Assembly: GCA_943736015.1 (NCBI GenBank)
Contig: OX031069.1
Span: forward strand, 18,543,235 to 18,607,234
Direction: 5' to 3'
Source of the DNA: Tridacna crocea
Taxonomy: Eukaryota > Mollusca > Bivalvia > Cardiida > Cardiidae
Length of the DNA stretch: 64,000 bases
The notes beneath the pieces are model-generated. The model made no database searches, had not been told where the DNA came from, and saw nothing but the letters and a program-made list of their open reading frames with translations. The stretch's first letter is position 1. The number at the start of each line of letters is the position of its first letter. Both the position numbers and the translations under genes were made by a program. Shown here in pieces: positions 44,593-56,324 of the stretch.

Positions 44593-44800
44593 TACGGGTC
44601 CACTACCTTAAATTTAAATGCATGATTTAAAAACACCTGTGTTGTTCATTTTTGGCGCTTTAAACTCATTTCTATGAAGGAATATAAAAGCCTGTGACAT
44701 CTATCACAGCTGTATAATTTCCTTCCTTTTCGGAAACTTAATCATAGCCTGGGTTATAGGTTTTCAAGATCAGATAAAGGAATCGTCTGTATTCTATTTT

Positions 44801-44986
44801 TAGCGCGACTCCAGAACCTTTTGTGGACACAGAAGGTGCAGTCTGATCTTGGATCTACACTATCCGATGAACATTTCTTCTTTTCTTCGACAATAGTTTT
44901 TGAGTAGGGAAATTAAGGTTTTTTTTTACTATCAGTTTGAAAGTTTCGTTTCATTAATTAATCAGGGTAAACGTTGAAATTAAGGG
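44801..44986. mobile_element. Family N, reverse orientation, left stem lost
   Basis: AGCGCGACTCCAGAACCTTT, GTGCAGTCTGATCTTGGATC and CACTATCCGATGAAC, ending in AAATTAAGG. Confidence 0.65.
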
Positions 44987-44992
44987 ACAATT

Positions 44993-45177
44993 TTAACTCT
45001 AACTAAATGATAAAGTTTTGGAAATGTCGCTCAAAAAATGATTTCTGTCTTGGATAGCGTAGAAAACATTATTGGAAAAGGAGAAAAAGCTGGTTTCCCG
45101 CATTTTTTTCTTTTCCCACAATGTTTACAAAAGCTTACTGTTTTAGGGTACCCGGGATTGTGTGGTAAAGAGTTGAA
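44993..45177. mobile_element. TTAA palindromic MITE, family C
   Basis: TTAACTCTAACTAAATGA ... GGTAAAGAGTTGAA. The hairpin centre is AAGCTGGTTTCCCGCAT, so the stem is weakened. Confidence 0.76.
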
Positions 45178-45180
45178 CTA

Positions 45181-45368
45181 GGCCTGTATTCACCAATCAA
45201 CGTTCTTTGTCTTACTCATCAAGATTTTCTGACAGTGAAAGAAACATAACTTCTGATTGGCTAAACCATACGGTTTAGCCAATCAGAAGTTCTGTTACTT
45301 TCACACTGACGAAATTTTGAAGAATAAGACTAAGAATGTTCTTAAGAATGGTTAGTGAATACGGACCC
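45181..45368. mobile_element. Foldback MITE family M, complete copy
   Basis: GGCCTGTATTCACCAATC ... GTGAATACGGACC at the ends; centre ACTTCTGATTGGCTAAACC / GGTTTAGCCAATCAGAAGT with a four-base loop. Almost the whole element folds on itself. Confidence 0.85.
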
Positions 45369-45708
45369 TGCTGCTGGTGTTTTTGCGAAAAACACCATTT
45401 TGTCACAGTTTACGATTTATAAACCTTCTTCTATTTGGCTAGGTCTTTTATGCAAAACAGACCAAGAAACTGGAAAATCTTGTTCCAGTACACCGACTGA
45501 AAAATAATGATTTCCTTTTTTCTCTCACTTTTGGGTCGGTTAACCTAAATTTTAGACTATGAAATTCATAGAATTTATTTTACTGGCAGCGGTTGAGTTA
45601 CACGAAAGAAAGAGAAACAAAAAAAAAAAACAAAAAAATAAATCGAAATTACCCGTTTCAAATATCAAGCAGTGGGTAGTCAAGTGATCAAGAAAGAATT
45701 CTATTTTT

Positions 45709-45711
<3 letters not shown>

Positions 45712-45762
<51 letters not shown>

Positions 45763-45774
45763 CTGTCTCTCTGC

Positions 45775-45815
<41 letters not shown>

Positions 45816-45859
45816 TTTCTCTCTTTCCCTCTGTTTCTGTCTCTCTGTCTCTGCCTCTG

Positions 45860-45898
<39 letters not shown>
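45712..45898 (+). repeat. (CT)n array with short interruptions
   Basis: About 185 bp of CTCT broken by GTTTCTGTC and GCCTCTGCC. The Ser/Leu frame on + and Arg/Glu frame on - come from this. Confidence 0.95.
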
Positions 45899-45902
<4 letters not shown>

Positions 45903-46184
45903 CCCCATTAGATAGAGAGAGCTTCCCCAATTACCAAGTCAGTTTATTCTAATTTTGGCTGACTCTTCAAAAAGTAAACTGTCTCTGGAGACAGGCCGCC
46001 TCAGAAGGAAGTTATTTCTGGGAAAATATGTGAAAATATATCTCTTATTTTTACGGTGATAGGAAAAACTAAATGTAACACCGAATCCTTCCTCGTTTTA
46101 CTATTGGTTATTGTTTCAGATCTAAAATTTCATATTTTTCCTCTTGTTTTCTAGCTGATCATTGATTTGATCAGAGCCTTGCTC

Positions 46185-46300
46185 TTGCAAAGGGGGGCTT
46201 AATGCATCTCAATGATTTATGAAACAAGATCAGTCATCACATAATTGTGGATACACAAAATCCATTTTCTCTTACAATCGACCGGTTCATAAGGAAGTCT
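46185..46300. mobile_element. Family D end fragment
   Basis: TTGCTCTTGCAAAGGGGGGC then TTAATGCATCT, as at other D borders and like the unit of array F. Confidence 0.55.
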
Positions 46301-46325
46301 GGTCCTTCGACATACAGAAAATTAA

Positions 46326-46525
46326 TAAACTCTTTTCCCAAACGACAAATTTTAGACTCTTCCAAACTGAAAGAATTTGCAGACGATAATTTTAACTTTT
46401 ATTACAATGGCAGAAAATGATCAGAACGGGCAGAAAACACTGTGGGAAAAGGAGAAATTGCTCGTTACGAGCAATTTCTCCTTTTCCCACAATGTTTTCA
46501 AAAGACTTGTACTGCAGACACGCAT
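46326..46525. mobile_element. TTAA palindromic MITE, subfamily C-double-prime
   Basis: AAACTCTTTTCCCAAACGAC; stem GGAGAAATTGCTCG / CGAGCAATTTCTCC inside AAAACACTGTGGGAAAA. Ends in AAAGACTTGTACTGCAGAC, the same as 62721-62948. Confidence 0.76.
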
Positions 46526-46585
46526 GGCCAACTTTATCATGCAAATCAAACCCGGTAACTGTTATTTGACCGCTATGTAAGCCAA

Positions 46586-46840
46586 TTAAATTATCAGAGT
46601 TTGATCCCTTTTGGCCGTGAAATCGATCACGTACGGAATGATATATTGACTGGCGATCTCTGCAAACCCTTTGCACTTATAACCCGAATTTCGCGCTTCG
46701 AGTGTAGAGGGTTTCAATTTATTGGAAAACAACTCTGCGGGATATCTGGAGTTGTAAATTACTGGGGTACCAAAACTTGTAGGATATGTTTTCCTTTCGG
46801 GTCTTGCAATTTGATCTACCTCGAATTTTACCGAAAGCAC
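46586..46840 (-). other. Open frame of 84 codons, not recognised
   Basis: Minus-strand frame, moderately balanced composition (KFEVDQIARPERKTYPTSFG at its start). It is not palindromic or low-complexity, so it cannot be dismissed at once. No splice signal, family or repeat copy supports it. Confidence 0.2.
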
Positions 46841-48370
46841 GCGTTTGAAAAATTATGGTCAGCTATAGAAATGCTTTTGACCAGCATTTGCTCTTTTTCA
46901 AGCAATGTTGTCATGCCTTAATTGATACAAATTTAATAATTTGAGCCACATTTATTGTGTTGTCTACAACTGATTTAAATATTGGGACAGTCATACATTG
47001 CCAGTTCCTGAAGAGTTAAAAAAAAAAGAAAAATATCCGCAGTACAAGTTTCTTATGATGAGACTCAAGCCGGGGAAGGAGCGCAACACGAACGCTCGAA
47101 ATGTAACAGCATGCACATATGTTTACCGCATCTTTGGAATTTTATCTCTGATTTTTTCATCATAATTTTGAATTCAATCTCTGATATTTTTATTGATTTA
47201 TCAACAAAAATAGTACAATAGTAAAAATACTTCGATTGGATATATTTCTGAATAGCTACCCACAAAGTTAAGGATATTATGAAGAGGCTTCTCTTCTTAC
47301 AATGTTTTTGAAAACATTAATCTCCAACCTGTAGGATAGAGCTATTACATAGTCGACAGACGGCATTTTATTGTAATTGTTTTGCATAGCATCGTCACAA
47401 AAACAGGTACGTACATGTATATTAGACTGGGGAAAGTGTGGTGGTAGATCAGACCACACGGGTATCACCTGATCTATCATAAACGAAACAACCGAATACA
47501 AATTGTACTTTTTAACCTTTATGTTCAATAGGCCAGTTCTGTTTAAAATAATTTCGTCATTTTTAGAAGAAGTCAGTGGTTTTTTGAGCACACGGTAAAC
47601 ATAAATCAGCCTGCACATTGTGTTGGAAAATCAAAATTATCTTCAGGGAAGTGAGAAAGCTTATTTATTGTTCTTTAATATGGCGTAGTTTTCAGTCATT
47701 TAGAAAATACATTTTTAGCTCTTTTCACACTTTTTTAGAGCAACTATCGTTTTTTTTTTCCTTTTTCCCTGATCGTTTGCATTGTGTCAGAGTTCTCCGA
47801 AGATGACCGAGTCCCACTGTTAGATAAGACGCCTATCGGGTATCTTGATTGGTGTTACGTAATGGTATACATCGATACATTGATACGGGGTAATCGGAAA
47901 GAACGTATCAGGAAAAAAATCAGATTTCTTTAGGGAGAGGAACTATATAAGTTTTGATGCTTTCGTTTCAATCCTTTTCGCAATGATTTTGCTTGTTGTA
48001 AATGAATAATGTTATTATATTGAATAAATTAAAAATAAATGTTTAAACTAAGATCAGACTTTTTTTATGAGATTATTTATAAGGATTTAAAGTCAAGTTT
48101 AACAAGATTTTGTATAAGGAAGTCCAATTTGCCGCCTTCTCTCTTTAGCTCTTTACTTGCAAATGTGTGATGATTAATGCATTTTCAAAAGTATTTTATG
48201 GCGACAGCTCACATATTCAAATTTTCTCGCTATTTTTAATCTGATCACATGTATTTTCTCCCTCTCATGTGTTTTCAAAAGTCAACAATTTAAAACTTTT
48301 GCCTTCACCAACTTTAAAAAAAAGCAATTTCAGGAAATAAATCAAATGTAGCTCAATTGATATTCTTCAT
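46841..48370. other. Mostly unexplained; one unsupported 113-codon minus-strand frame
   Basis: A scrap of family C (ATGCTTTTGACCAGCATTTG) lies near 46870. The minus-strand frame 47277-47618 is open from ATG to stop, with a plausible composition, but I recognise no domain. The rest is AT-rich. Confidence 0.3.
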
Positions 48371-48376
48371 TTAAAA

Positions 48377-48475
48377 GAGTAGAAAACATTGTAGGAAAAG
48401 GAAACAATGTTGGATATTGGTATTTCTCCTTTTCTCACAATGTTTACAAAAGCTTTTATACAGGACCGTTAAAAT
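48377..48475. mobile_element. Family C centre only
   Basis: GAAAACATTGTAGGAAAAGG ... CTCCTTTTCTCACAATGTTT; stem decayed. Confidence 0.6.
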
Positions 48476-48489
48476 TTGGGAGTGTGCTG

Positions 48490-49585
48490 TACTGGTCACA
48501 TCTATACTACCAAAACGCAAATGGTTTTCTTCTGATTTCAGTCACATATTGATATTGCAACGTCAATTTTTTTAAGCCAAAAGAATTTCGACACATAAAA
48601 TAAAACCGATTCGGCCCAGGATCAGATTGCTTGTTTTGTACAGTTTGTTACTGGTCTATTGACTGCGTAATTATTATAATGATCCAATAGTACAACAAAT
48701 TCAATCTTCTTTAGAAATAAAGACTAAAAAAAAAAATAAATAAATAAATAAAAATGCAATTTAAAGAAATTTATCCTAACTAAATTGAAATTATTTTCCT
48801 AGAAAGAATTAAGACGATATTGGGAAGATAATGGTTTTTACAAATCTCTTAAAAGTTTTCACTGATGCAAATAATATACACGTACATGTATAAAAATGAT
48901 AAATACAGTCATTATATATTTGGACAATGTGTAAAAACAGGATCCAGGTTTAACAAAACAATATAGACAAGGTTATCATGTCATCAGTTCTTATCTTCCC
49001 TTTATCCGTTGCTAAATCTTTTCACCCAGTCTTAAAATCTCACTTAGCTCGATGCAGCATTTTTTATACAAAAATTAACGATAGTGTCGTTTTCAAACAA
49101 AAATGGACGCAAGATCTCAATTTAACAAATGTAAACGAATACTTTGATCATAATCACAACAAAACATAGAATACTTCATGACGTTATAGATTTTTTTCTT
49201 GCAATTCATTTTTATGTTATTTAGCGTCAAAAACGGCGCAAGAGCAAATTTCTTAAACCTTTCTATAGAAATAAGAAGGAGAATGGGTCAGTAACTTTAA
49301 ATCAAAATGGACGCAACTTCCCATTTTGCTACAGGAATTAAAATTATATTGAAGTGAAGTAGAGATATTACAGAATACTTCAAGACGTTATAGATTTTAA
49401 TCATTTTAGAAGAAAAATGTGTTTTAGCCGATCAAAAAATTTTCCCTTCTGAATCCTATATGACAGGCCGTTATCGGAAATCCTTTCGGACCAGATAATC
49501 GATAAGTGCCAAGGACAGTAACTCTTGCTCGACCTGCAGCTGAAAGTTGGGGATGAAAATAAGGGCTTGTTTGGGAAAGGGTTAA
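48490..49585. other. Unexplained; direct repeat of about 200-bp period
   Basis: AAAATGGACGCAA at 49102 and 49303 and AGAATACTTCATGACGTTAT/AGAATACTTCAAGACGTTAT at about 49168 and 49372 point to two diverged tandem units. Confidence 0.45.
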
Positions 49586-49690
49586 AAGCAAAAAGTATCC
49601 ACCCAGGTCAGTCTGCGCTAAGTGCAAAGGCTGATCTGAATCGATTTTTATTGTACATGCATTTAGCCTCCTTTTTACAGAGAGTCACTT
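49575..49690. mobile_element. Family D fragment
   Basis: GTATCCACCCAGGTCAGTCT then GGCTGATCTGAATCGA, a weakened D hairpin, followed by ATGCATTTAGCCTCC. Confidence 0.55.
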
Positions 49691-50049
49691 ATTTATTTTT
49701 GGAACATGGAGAGCCCCATAAAATCAAATATCTGTCTAGTTTCGGGCTGTGAAAAGACCCGGAATGTAATTAGATACTAATACTTGTTCTATTTATATGC
49801 GAGGGAATTTCTCAAAACATGATTAACGATTGGACGGTCTATGGTATAACTGTAAACGTCATTATATTGCCTAGCCTATCGACTATCTCGACGGATACCC
49901 AAGTGTTTATTTATATCTCAGAAAATCCTTTTTGTGGGGCTTTTCACGTAAAGTGAATAGCGATTTCGAAATACTAGAATTCAATCCCACGTTTTGATAA
50001 AGAAATGCAATTGAAAATCCCAATATTTAAAGAGCAAGAGGAGGAACAA

Positions 50050-50229
50050 AAACTTTAAAAATAGTGTGGGGAAAAGGAGAAAATGCTGGTAACCAGCATT
50101 TTCTCCTTTACCCACAAAGTTTTCTATCCTATGAGATACAAATTCCATTATTTTAGCGACATTTAATTTGTTGTCTGCAGGTGCTTTAAGTGTAGACCAG
50201 TCTAAATATTTGTATTTGTATTTGGTAAA
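50050..50229. mobile_element. Family C element, left end missing
   Basis: GTGGGGAAAAGGAGAAAATG with centre ATGCTGGTAACCAGCAT; right half to ATTTGGTAAAG. Confidence 0.77.
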
Positions 50230-50238
50230 GTGAATGTA

Positions 50239-50300
50239 GCCACAAAAGATGCAGTCTGATCATGGATCTATACTGTCCGATAAGGTGAAATTGTCGGGAA
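50239..50300. mobile_element. Family N fragment
   Basis: GATGCAGTCTGATCATGGAT, CTATACTGTCCGATAAGG. Confidence 0.6.
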
Positions 50301-50347
50301 AACAATACATGTGAAGTAGAATCAGTTCGGTTTTAACATGGTTTTGT

Positions 50348-50577
50348 TTAACCCTTTCCCAAATGGCAAATTTTTGGACCAGACCAAATTCGAAGCATTT
50401 TGCAGATGACAAATTAACAATTGCTAAAAATATTATTTTTCTATATGATAGGGTAGAAAACATAGTGGGAAAATGAGAAAATGCTGGTTACCAGCATTTT
50501 CTCCTTTTCCCACAACGTTTTCAAAAGGCTTCTATTCCTGACCCGTAAAAACCAGGGATTGTTTGGGAAAGGGTTAA
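50348..50577. mobile_element. TTAA palindromic MITE, family C
   Basis: TTAACCCTTTCCCAAATGGC ... GTTTGGGAAAGGGTTAA; centre ATGCTGGTTACCAGCAT. Complete, TTAA at both borders. Confidence 0.87.
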
Positions 50578-50627
50578 CACATTTATTACGATAAGGGTTC
50601 AGAAAAGAATCCACGGTTATGTCATAA

Positions 50628-50915
50628 CTGATTGATTGATTAATTGATTGATTGATTGATTGTATTGGGGCTTAACGCCACTTTAACAGCTAAGGTCATA
50701 TCATGGCGGTAGTTGACGCACATGTGTTTCCTGGCTTTCTCACACCGGTACTTACACTACTTTCTTTCCAAAGCCACCGACTACTTTTATCACATGCTTC
50801 AGCAGAGGTGAGAGGCGAAAATACGCCGGAAAGAAAGTTCGCCTCAACCGGGTATCGAACTCACAACCACCAGGTCCTGAGTCCGACACCCTCACCACTG
50901 AGGCACCCGGGCGGG
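50628..50915 (-). mobile_element. tRNA-derived SINE, reverse orientation
   Basis: Read on the minus strand from about 50915: A-box TGCCTCAGTGGTGAGGG, then B-box GTGAGTTCGATACCC, a body, and the end GTTAAAGTGGCGTTAAGCCC followed by a (CAAT)n tail (the + strand TGATTGATTGAT at 50628-50660). Full head-body-tail order. A different subfamily from 8668. Confidence 0.78.
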
Positions 50916-51070
50916 CTTGTGTGATAACTTGCCTGGTGCATCTAGTTCCCTTTTTGCCAGAGAGCGGATCATGTCTTTTGGCCACAGAGAGTATAGAAAT
51001 CGCGACCTAGGCCCTTGCATTTTTTGCTATTTCACCTAAAATACATCTACCATAAAAACACACAGATATA

Positions 51071-51225
51071 TAGGATCTGACATGAGTTGGCTTTTGAGGT
51101 AAAATTTTATTAAACAAGTCTAGGGAAATGTTATTAAGCGAGCCTTTGGCGAGCTTAATAACATTGTTTTCTTGACGAGTTTAATAAAATTTCATCTTAA
51201 ATGCCACTGAATGTCAGGTTCTTTT
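51071..51225. repeat. Foldback of about 155 bp with nested palindromes
   Basis: GGATCTGACAT/ATGTCAGGTTC outermost, AAATTTTATTAAAC/GTTTAATAAAATTT next, TGTTATTAAGCGAGC/GCGAGCTTAATAACA at the centre. No other copy in the window. Confidence 0.75.
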
Positions 51226-51382
51226 TATCACATAACGATATTTCACCAATGATAGAAGATGCAAAAACATCTAAAGATGCAATCGCAGTAGTATCCGTAA
51301 GCCCCGTTCATTCTATGAAAAACGTTCAAAATGACTTGAAAAATGACGTCACACAATTGTGATATTACACGTGTATAAGATA

Positions 51383-51830
51383 AAGAGGATATTTTTTTTT
51401 CGGTGAAAGATCGAAATTTATTTCATCGAGTGGACATCATCGGTAATATTTTCACGAGTGGCGCAGCCACGAGTGAAAATATTACCGATGGTGTTCACGA
51501 GATGAAATAAATTTCGATCTTTCACCGAAAAAACAAATATTCTGTTTATTTCATGCTCTTTACCCTTTCTGAAAGGAGCTTTATCAAAATTCAGTACAGT
51601 TCTTTTCCCCTTATTCCCCGTGGCGTACCCCTCCCGCACAGCAACGTTACGTCAAGCGCGAGAAGTGTAAGGTATATGACGTCATATTTCCCATCTGGTT
51701 GTTAGGCACGCGCAATTTACCTAGGCAACAAGAACGTGAAAATCGGTATTTTCACTGGTGGTACCGGTGTAAGATCGAAAAATATTTTCACTGCAATTTC
51801 TCGATATACTACCGGAAAGCATGAAATAAA
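51383..51830 (-). mobile_element. Family E copy, complete, reverse
   Basis: Head hairpin (CACGAGTGGCGCAGCCACGA at the centre), body with ATGACGTCAT, end CCGGAAAGCATGAAAT. Confidence 0.78.
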
Positions 51831-51892
51831 AGAAAATTCGTAATGGGTATATTACACTGAGAACAAGGGAGGTTATGTGATAAAATAAAATA

Positions 51893-52066
51893 TGGCGTTT
51901 CGTGGTGGAACCCCATGTTTCTTTATGTGGTCAGGGGCAGAAAATAGTTCCCCAAGAAACTCAAATACATCTACAAAAAAACCACAATGAACATGGCGTT
52001 TCCTGGTAGAAGCCTATGTTTCTTTATGTGATCAGAGGCAGAAAATAGTTCCCCAAGAAACTTAAA
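51893..52066 (+). repeat. Tandem pair of about 100 bp
   Basis: ATGGCGTTTCGTGGTGGAAC and ATGGCGTTTCCTGGTAGAAG, both followed by CAGAAAATAGTTCCCCAAGA. Confidence 0.8.
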
Positions 52067-52532
52067 CCTTACATGTACACTCAGGTTCCCCAAAAATCCA
52101 TAAATCAACACCAGAAAATATATTTTAGACACGTCTTTGCATTTCCTTTTTGATAAACAGTGCAATATCCTCCCTGTCAAATGTTCAAACGGGGTTACTT
52201 TTGACTATCACGAACCGGAGGCAGTTCGCAACTGTGCGACACCTCATGTGTTGAATATTCGGCTTTAGATTTGCTTTTAAATAAATATTGCTGCTCTTTC
52301 TGTTGTTGTTGTTGTTGTTGTTTCTGTTATGGATGTTGTTCAGTTATTGTTGCTTTGTTGCTAGTCATAACGGGGAAAAAAAAGGATTCATAACCGGTAT
52401 GAAAGAGGGTTTTTTTTTTACCAGGAACATAAATATAGTTGGGAAACTATCGAGTGTGTCTCATAACCTGTCCTTAGTTTACTATGAATAGTACAAAGTA
52501 TATTTGATGGAAGTCCAAAGGTCATCAAACCT

Positions 52533-52760
52533 TTAACCCATTACCACAAAATCCCTACTTTTGACGCTCCTGGAAAAGAAACCTTTTGAAACACGGTGGG
52601 AAAAGGAGAAAATGCTGGTAACCAGCATTTTCGCCTTTTCCCACAATGTTTTCTACCCTTCACAAAACATATTTCAAATTTACAGTCACTTTTATTTTGT
52701 CGTCTGCAAATGCTTTCGATTTGGACAAGCCTAAAATATTGTCGTTTGGTAATGAGTTAA
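52533..52760. mobile_element. TTAA palindromic MITE, family C
   Basis: TTAACCCATTACCACAAAAT ... GTTTGGTAATGAGTTAA; centre ATGCTGGTAACCAGCAT. Complete. Confidence 0.87.
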
Positions 52761-52829
52761 CCACGAAGCCTTTTCTTGTGTTTCATTTCTATATCTGTGG
52801 AAGCGTTCGTGACAACTTTACTTGTCTTT

Positions 52830-52925
52830 GAGGCCAGTATAAATCAAAGATCAGACAGCACAAAATGTGCAGTCTGATCTTAGATCTACACTGTCTGCTT
52901 TGCTGATACAATGTAGGGTTTAGCA
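52830..52925. mobile_element. Family N fragment (hairpin)
   Basis: AAGATCAGACAGCACAAAAT / GTGCAGTCTGATCTTAGATC, ACACTGTCTGC. Confidence 0.68.
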
Positions 52926-53263
52926 GCCATAAAATTACACTTAACATAGTTTTATTTCTATTAGAAAAAAAATATCTGCTTGGCCTTATTATTGAACCGT
53001 CATATTTCAGGGACTTCTTGCATGATATCATCAGTCCCTTAACCTGTAAAACAGATTAAAAGAAAAATATTTGCCAATAGTCCAGCTCAAATATTGCCAT
53101 ATCAAAGGCCCTTGTTTAGTTTAAACATCTTTATTTTCCCTCAAGTTTTCATGGAAATGGGGTTGGGTCACAAGTTACAACAACTTAGAAATCGACCCTA
53201 CCCCTACAATATAATAGATTTACAAGTGTTCACACAACTAATTTAAATACACAAGAAAGAGAG

Positions 53264-53342
53264 GGAAAGAGTAAGAGAGACAGAGACAGAGGGAGAGATA
53301 GAAAGAGAGGGAGAGACAGACAGACAGACAGACAAACAGAGA
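53264..53342 (+). repeat. GA/CAGA simple repeats
   Basis: AGAGAGGGAAAGAGTAAGAG, then (CAGA)n at about 53315-53332. Confidence 0.85.
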
Positions 53343-53639
53343 TTTTGTCCATTTGCTCAGCATAATAAAAAGGAAAGATCAGAGCATACAAAAGTATGCT
53401 TATATCAAGTAAATCTGCCAGTTTGTTGAAGATACTGCTGGGCTGATACAAATAAGCCCTTGTTGCCAAGGAACAAAACGTTCACATATAATAATTATAT
53501 CGGAAAATGGAGATCAGGATCATTTTGCATGTTTTGTGCAGTCGGATCTTCATTTACCCCGTCAATAAAAGCATGTTGAGTGATGCATAGTGGTCTTGTG
53601 GGGATATTTTGCAGCGCTTGGAGTCATAAAAGGATTATA

Positions 53640-53915
53640 TTTATGATAGCATTGGTCTGTGAAAACGGGGCTTAATGCATCTACAAAAAGTACCGACTCA
53701 GGTCAGCCTGCGACGTCTGACATCGGACGACACTTCTTTGCCATCGGTAAATATTCTGCCTGCCAAAGGATCATCCTACCTCCGGATTCACTTGACCGTC
53801 GATAAAATGGATTCCGTGGATCAATAATTATAATGATTATCACTGATTTGGTAAAACGCATCACGGAGATGCATTAAGCCCCCTTTTGCCAGAGTGTTGC
53901 TCATTTTGAAAGATA
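53640..53915. mobile_element. Family D element, hairpin half lost
   Basis: GGGGCTTAATGCATCTAC, ACTCAGGTCAGCCTGCG, and far end GATGCATTAAGCCCCCTTTT. Confidence 0.65.
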
Positions 53916-54082
53916 GGCATACGTCGTGAGAGGGCAGAATGAGCCAGTTTTTTTTTTCCTTTCCACTTGTTTTGGGATGGGAAGAAAGAGGGTCAAAGTC
54001 TATTTTTGCCCCGCCCACAAATGGATCGGCCTGAAGATGTGTGCTCTGGTAAAGACTGAACGTAAATACTACCTTACAAAAA

Positions 54083-54350
54083 ATGAGCCGTGCTTTGGCA
54101 AAAGGGGGCTTAATGCATCTCCGTGATGCATCACATCACGCAGGTTATCACGTGATTTTGATGCCATTTTTATCCATTTTGTCTAACTCATGACTGAGTC
54201 CTACGCAAGAATGGCCTTTGGGCGTACAGAAAAATTGATCGATAGCGAAAAGTTTCGGCCCAGGTCAGCCTGCGCGGACTGCGCAGGCTGACCTGGGTCG
54301 ATGCTTTTCGCAGATGCATTAATCCCTATTTCACAGAACACGGCTCAAAT
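54083..54350. mobile_element. Family D element, complete
   Basis: TGGCAAAAGGGGGCTTAATG; hairpin GGCCCAGGTCAGCCTGCGC / GCGCAGGCTGACCTGGGTC (54250-54310) with the outer stem GCGAAAAG/CTTTTCGC; end AGATGCATTAATCCC. Best D hairpin with 58755-58815. Confidence 0.8.
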
Positions 54351-54424
54351 GTAACAGACGACTTTTAAAATATCCTTATAAAATAAAAATGGTCCTGGCG
54401 AATTCATGTTATATACATAACTAT

Positions 54425-54770
54425 TTGACCCTTGCTCTGGCAAAATGGGGCTTAAGGCATAGCCGATATGCTTTATACCAAGCATGTCCTCTTAAAATTG
54501 ACCCATGCTCGGTAAAAAAGGGGCTTAATACATCTGCGAAAACTATCGAACCAGATCGGCCTGCGCAATGCACGCAGGCTGACCTAGGCCGAAACTTTTA
54601 GCTATCTGTTAATTTTCTGTATGTCTAAGGCCCAGTCTATTTCATGATTAAGTCGATTGTTGAAAAAAGGTGGCTGATATGGATCCATTAGATGATGGAT
54701 CCATTTGATAGCTTGTTTGGAATGATGGATTACGGAGAAGCCCCCTTTTTGCAAGTGCATGGCTGATATT
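54425..54770. mobile_element. Family D elements, overlapping or nested
   Basis: Two left ends (GCTCTGGCAAAATGGGGCTT and CTCGGTAAAAAAGGGGCTT) precede one hairpin, AGATCGGCCTGCGC/GCAGGCTGACCTAGGCC. The right end near 54740 is AAGCCCCCTTTTTGCAAG. Confidence 0.68.
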
Positions 54771-54831
54771 GATGGATCAAATAAATCGATAAATCCGCTT
54801 TGCCCAACAATCGATATAAATATGAGGTACA

Positions 54832-55288
54832 TAGAGGATATTTGTTTTTTCGGTGAAATATCGAAATATATTTCATCGAGTGGACACCATCGGTAATATT
54901 TTCACGAGTGGTGCAGCCACGAGTGAAAATATTACCGATGGTGTTCACGAGATGAAATAAATTTCGATCTTTCACCGAAAAAAAATATTCTATTTATTTC
55001 ATGCTTTTAACCCTTTCTGGGAGGAGTTTTATCATAATCCAGTACAGTTCTTTTCCATTATTCCCCGTGGGGTACCCCTCCCGCATAGCAACGCATTACA
55101 ATATAACGTCAAGCGCGAGAAATATAAGGTAAATGACGTCATATTTCCATCTGGTTGTGAGGCACGCGCAATTAACCTAGGCAACAAGAACATGAAAAAT
55201 TGGTATTTTCACTGGTGATATACCAGTGTAAGATCGAAAAATATTTTCACTGCAATTTCTCGATATCCTACCGGAAAGCATGAAATAA
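54832..55288 (-). mobile_element. Family E copy, complete, reverse
   Basis: Head hairpin about 54846-54980, body with ATGACGTCAT near 55134, end CCGGAAAGCATGAAAT. Confidence 0.78.
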
Positions 55289-55298
55289 TCTATTCTAT

Positions 55299-55440
55299 TT
55301 AACCTTTACCTCACAATCTCGATATTTAACGGCCCTGACGGAGAAGCCTTTTGAAAGCATTGTAGGAAAAAGGAGAAAATGCTGGTTACCAGCATTTTCT
55401 CCTTTTTCCCGCAATGCTTTCTATAACCTTCTAAAAAATC
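55299..55440. mobile_element. Family C element, right part missing
   Basis: TTAACCTTTACCTCACAATC then hairpin AAAATGCTGGTTACCAGCAT; stops before the usual right half. Confidence 0.78.
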
Positions 55441-55479
55441 AATCATTTTAGACACTTTCGATTTTTAGACACGTTCAAT

Positions 55480-55612
55480 TGACGAATAGCATAAAGATAA
55501 AGTTTCGAACCAGCCTGCGCAGTCCACGGAGACTGTGTAATCTGACCTGGATCGATTCTTTTCTTTTGCAGATGCGTTAAGTACCCTTTTCACAGAGCAT
55601 CTCCCAATTATG
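55480..55612. mobile_element. Family D fragment with a decayed stem
   Basis: AAGTTTCGAACCAGCCTGCG, ATCTGACCTGGATCG, GCAGATGCGTTAAGTACCC. Confidence 0.6.
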
Positions 55613-56088
55613 TGTCACTATTTTGGTTCAAAGAAAAAACACGATAGGTCCCCTTCACCACGGTGTTTTCGAGATAAATCAGTTGGAAGTATGAAAAATC
55701 CATCTATGGGAGAAAACAGTAAACATAAAGATTGTCTCATTATTTACCTAACGATCCCAAGATTTAAGAACCCAGAAGAAGACTGAAAGCATTGTGGGAA
55801 AAAGAGAAAATGCTGAAAATCATAACAAAGAAAAGTCCCATGAATTATTTTTAGCTCCATCTGATAATTATGTCATTTGACTGAATTGAATTTGAAAAAT
55901 TCTATAATTCTATCATTGAATAAATAGTTCAAAGTTCAAAGTTGCAGCTGATTAATATCAAGGAAATTTATTCATTAAACGAACTTCCTTTGTTTATGGT
56001 ATGATACTCAGTAGAGAGAAAAGGTGCTCTCCCTTAGTTTTTCCCGATCTCCCTCTCTGCATATTTTTAGTGATTTCAGATCTATATA

Positions 56089-56210
56089 TTAACTTTTTAC
56101 CAAACGATATAATTTGAGACTAGTCCAAATTGAGAACACTTGCAGACAACAAAATAAACGTTACTCAAAAATTGAAATTAGTTTCATGCAAGGAAGAAAA
56201 CATTATCTAG
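56089..56210. mobile_element. Family C, left half only
   Basis: TTAACTTTTTACCAAACGAT through AGGAAGAAAACATTAT; then (CAGA)n at about 56225-56250. Confidence 0.65.
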
Positions 56211-56324
56211 CCTGTCAGAGACAGACAGAAAGACAGACAGACAGACAGACCCTGACTTTGCGTTATTGAAAAAAAAAATAATTCAAAAGACTCTTATAAA
56301 AAGATATAAAACAACACAACTTTA

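Noticed and set aside
45552-45911. Arg/Glu-rich minus-strand and Ser/Leu-rich plus-strand frames
   Set aside because: Translations of the (CT)n array.
50752-50985. 77-codon minus-strand frame
   Set aside because: Lies across the SINE head, including its A and B boxes.
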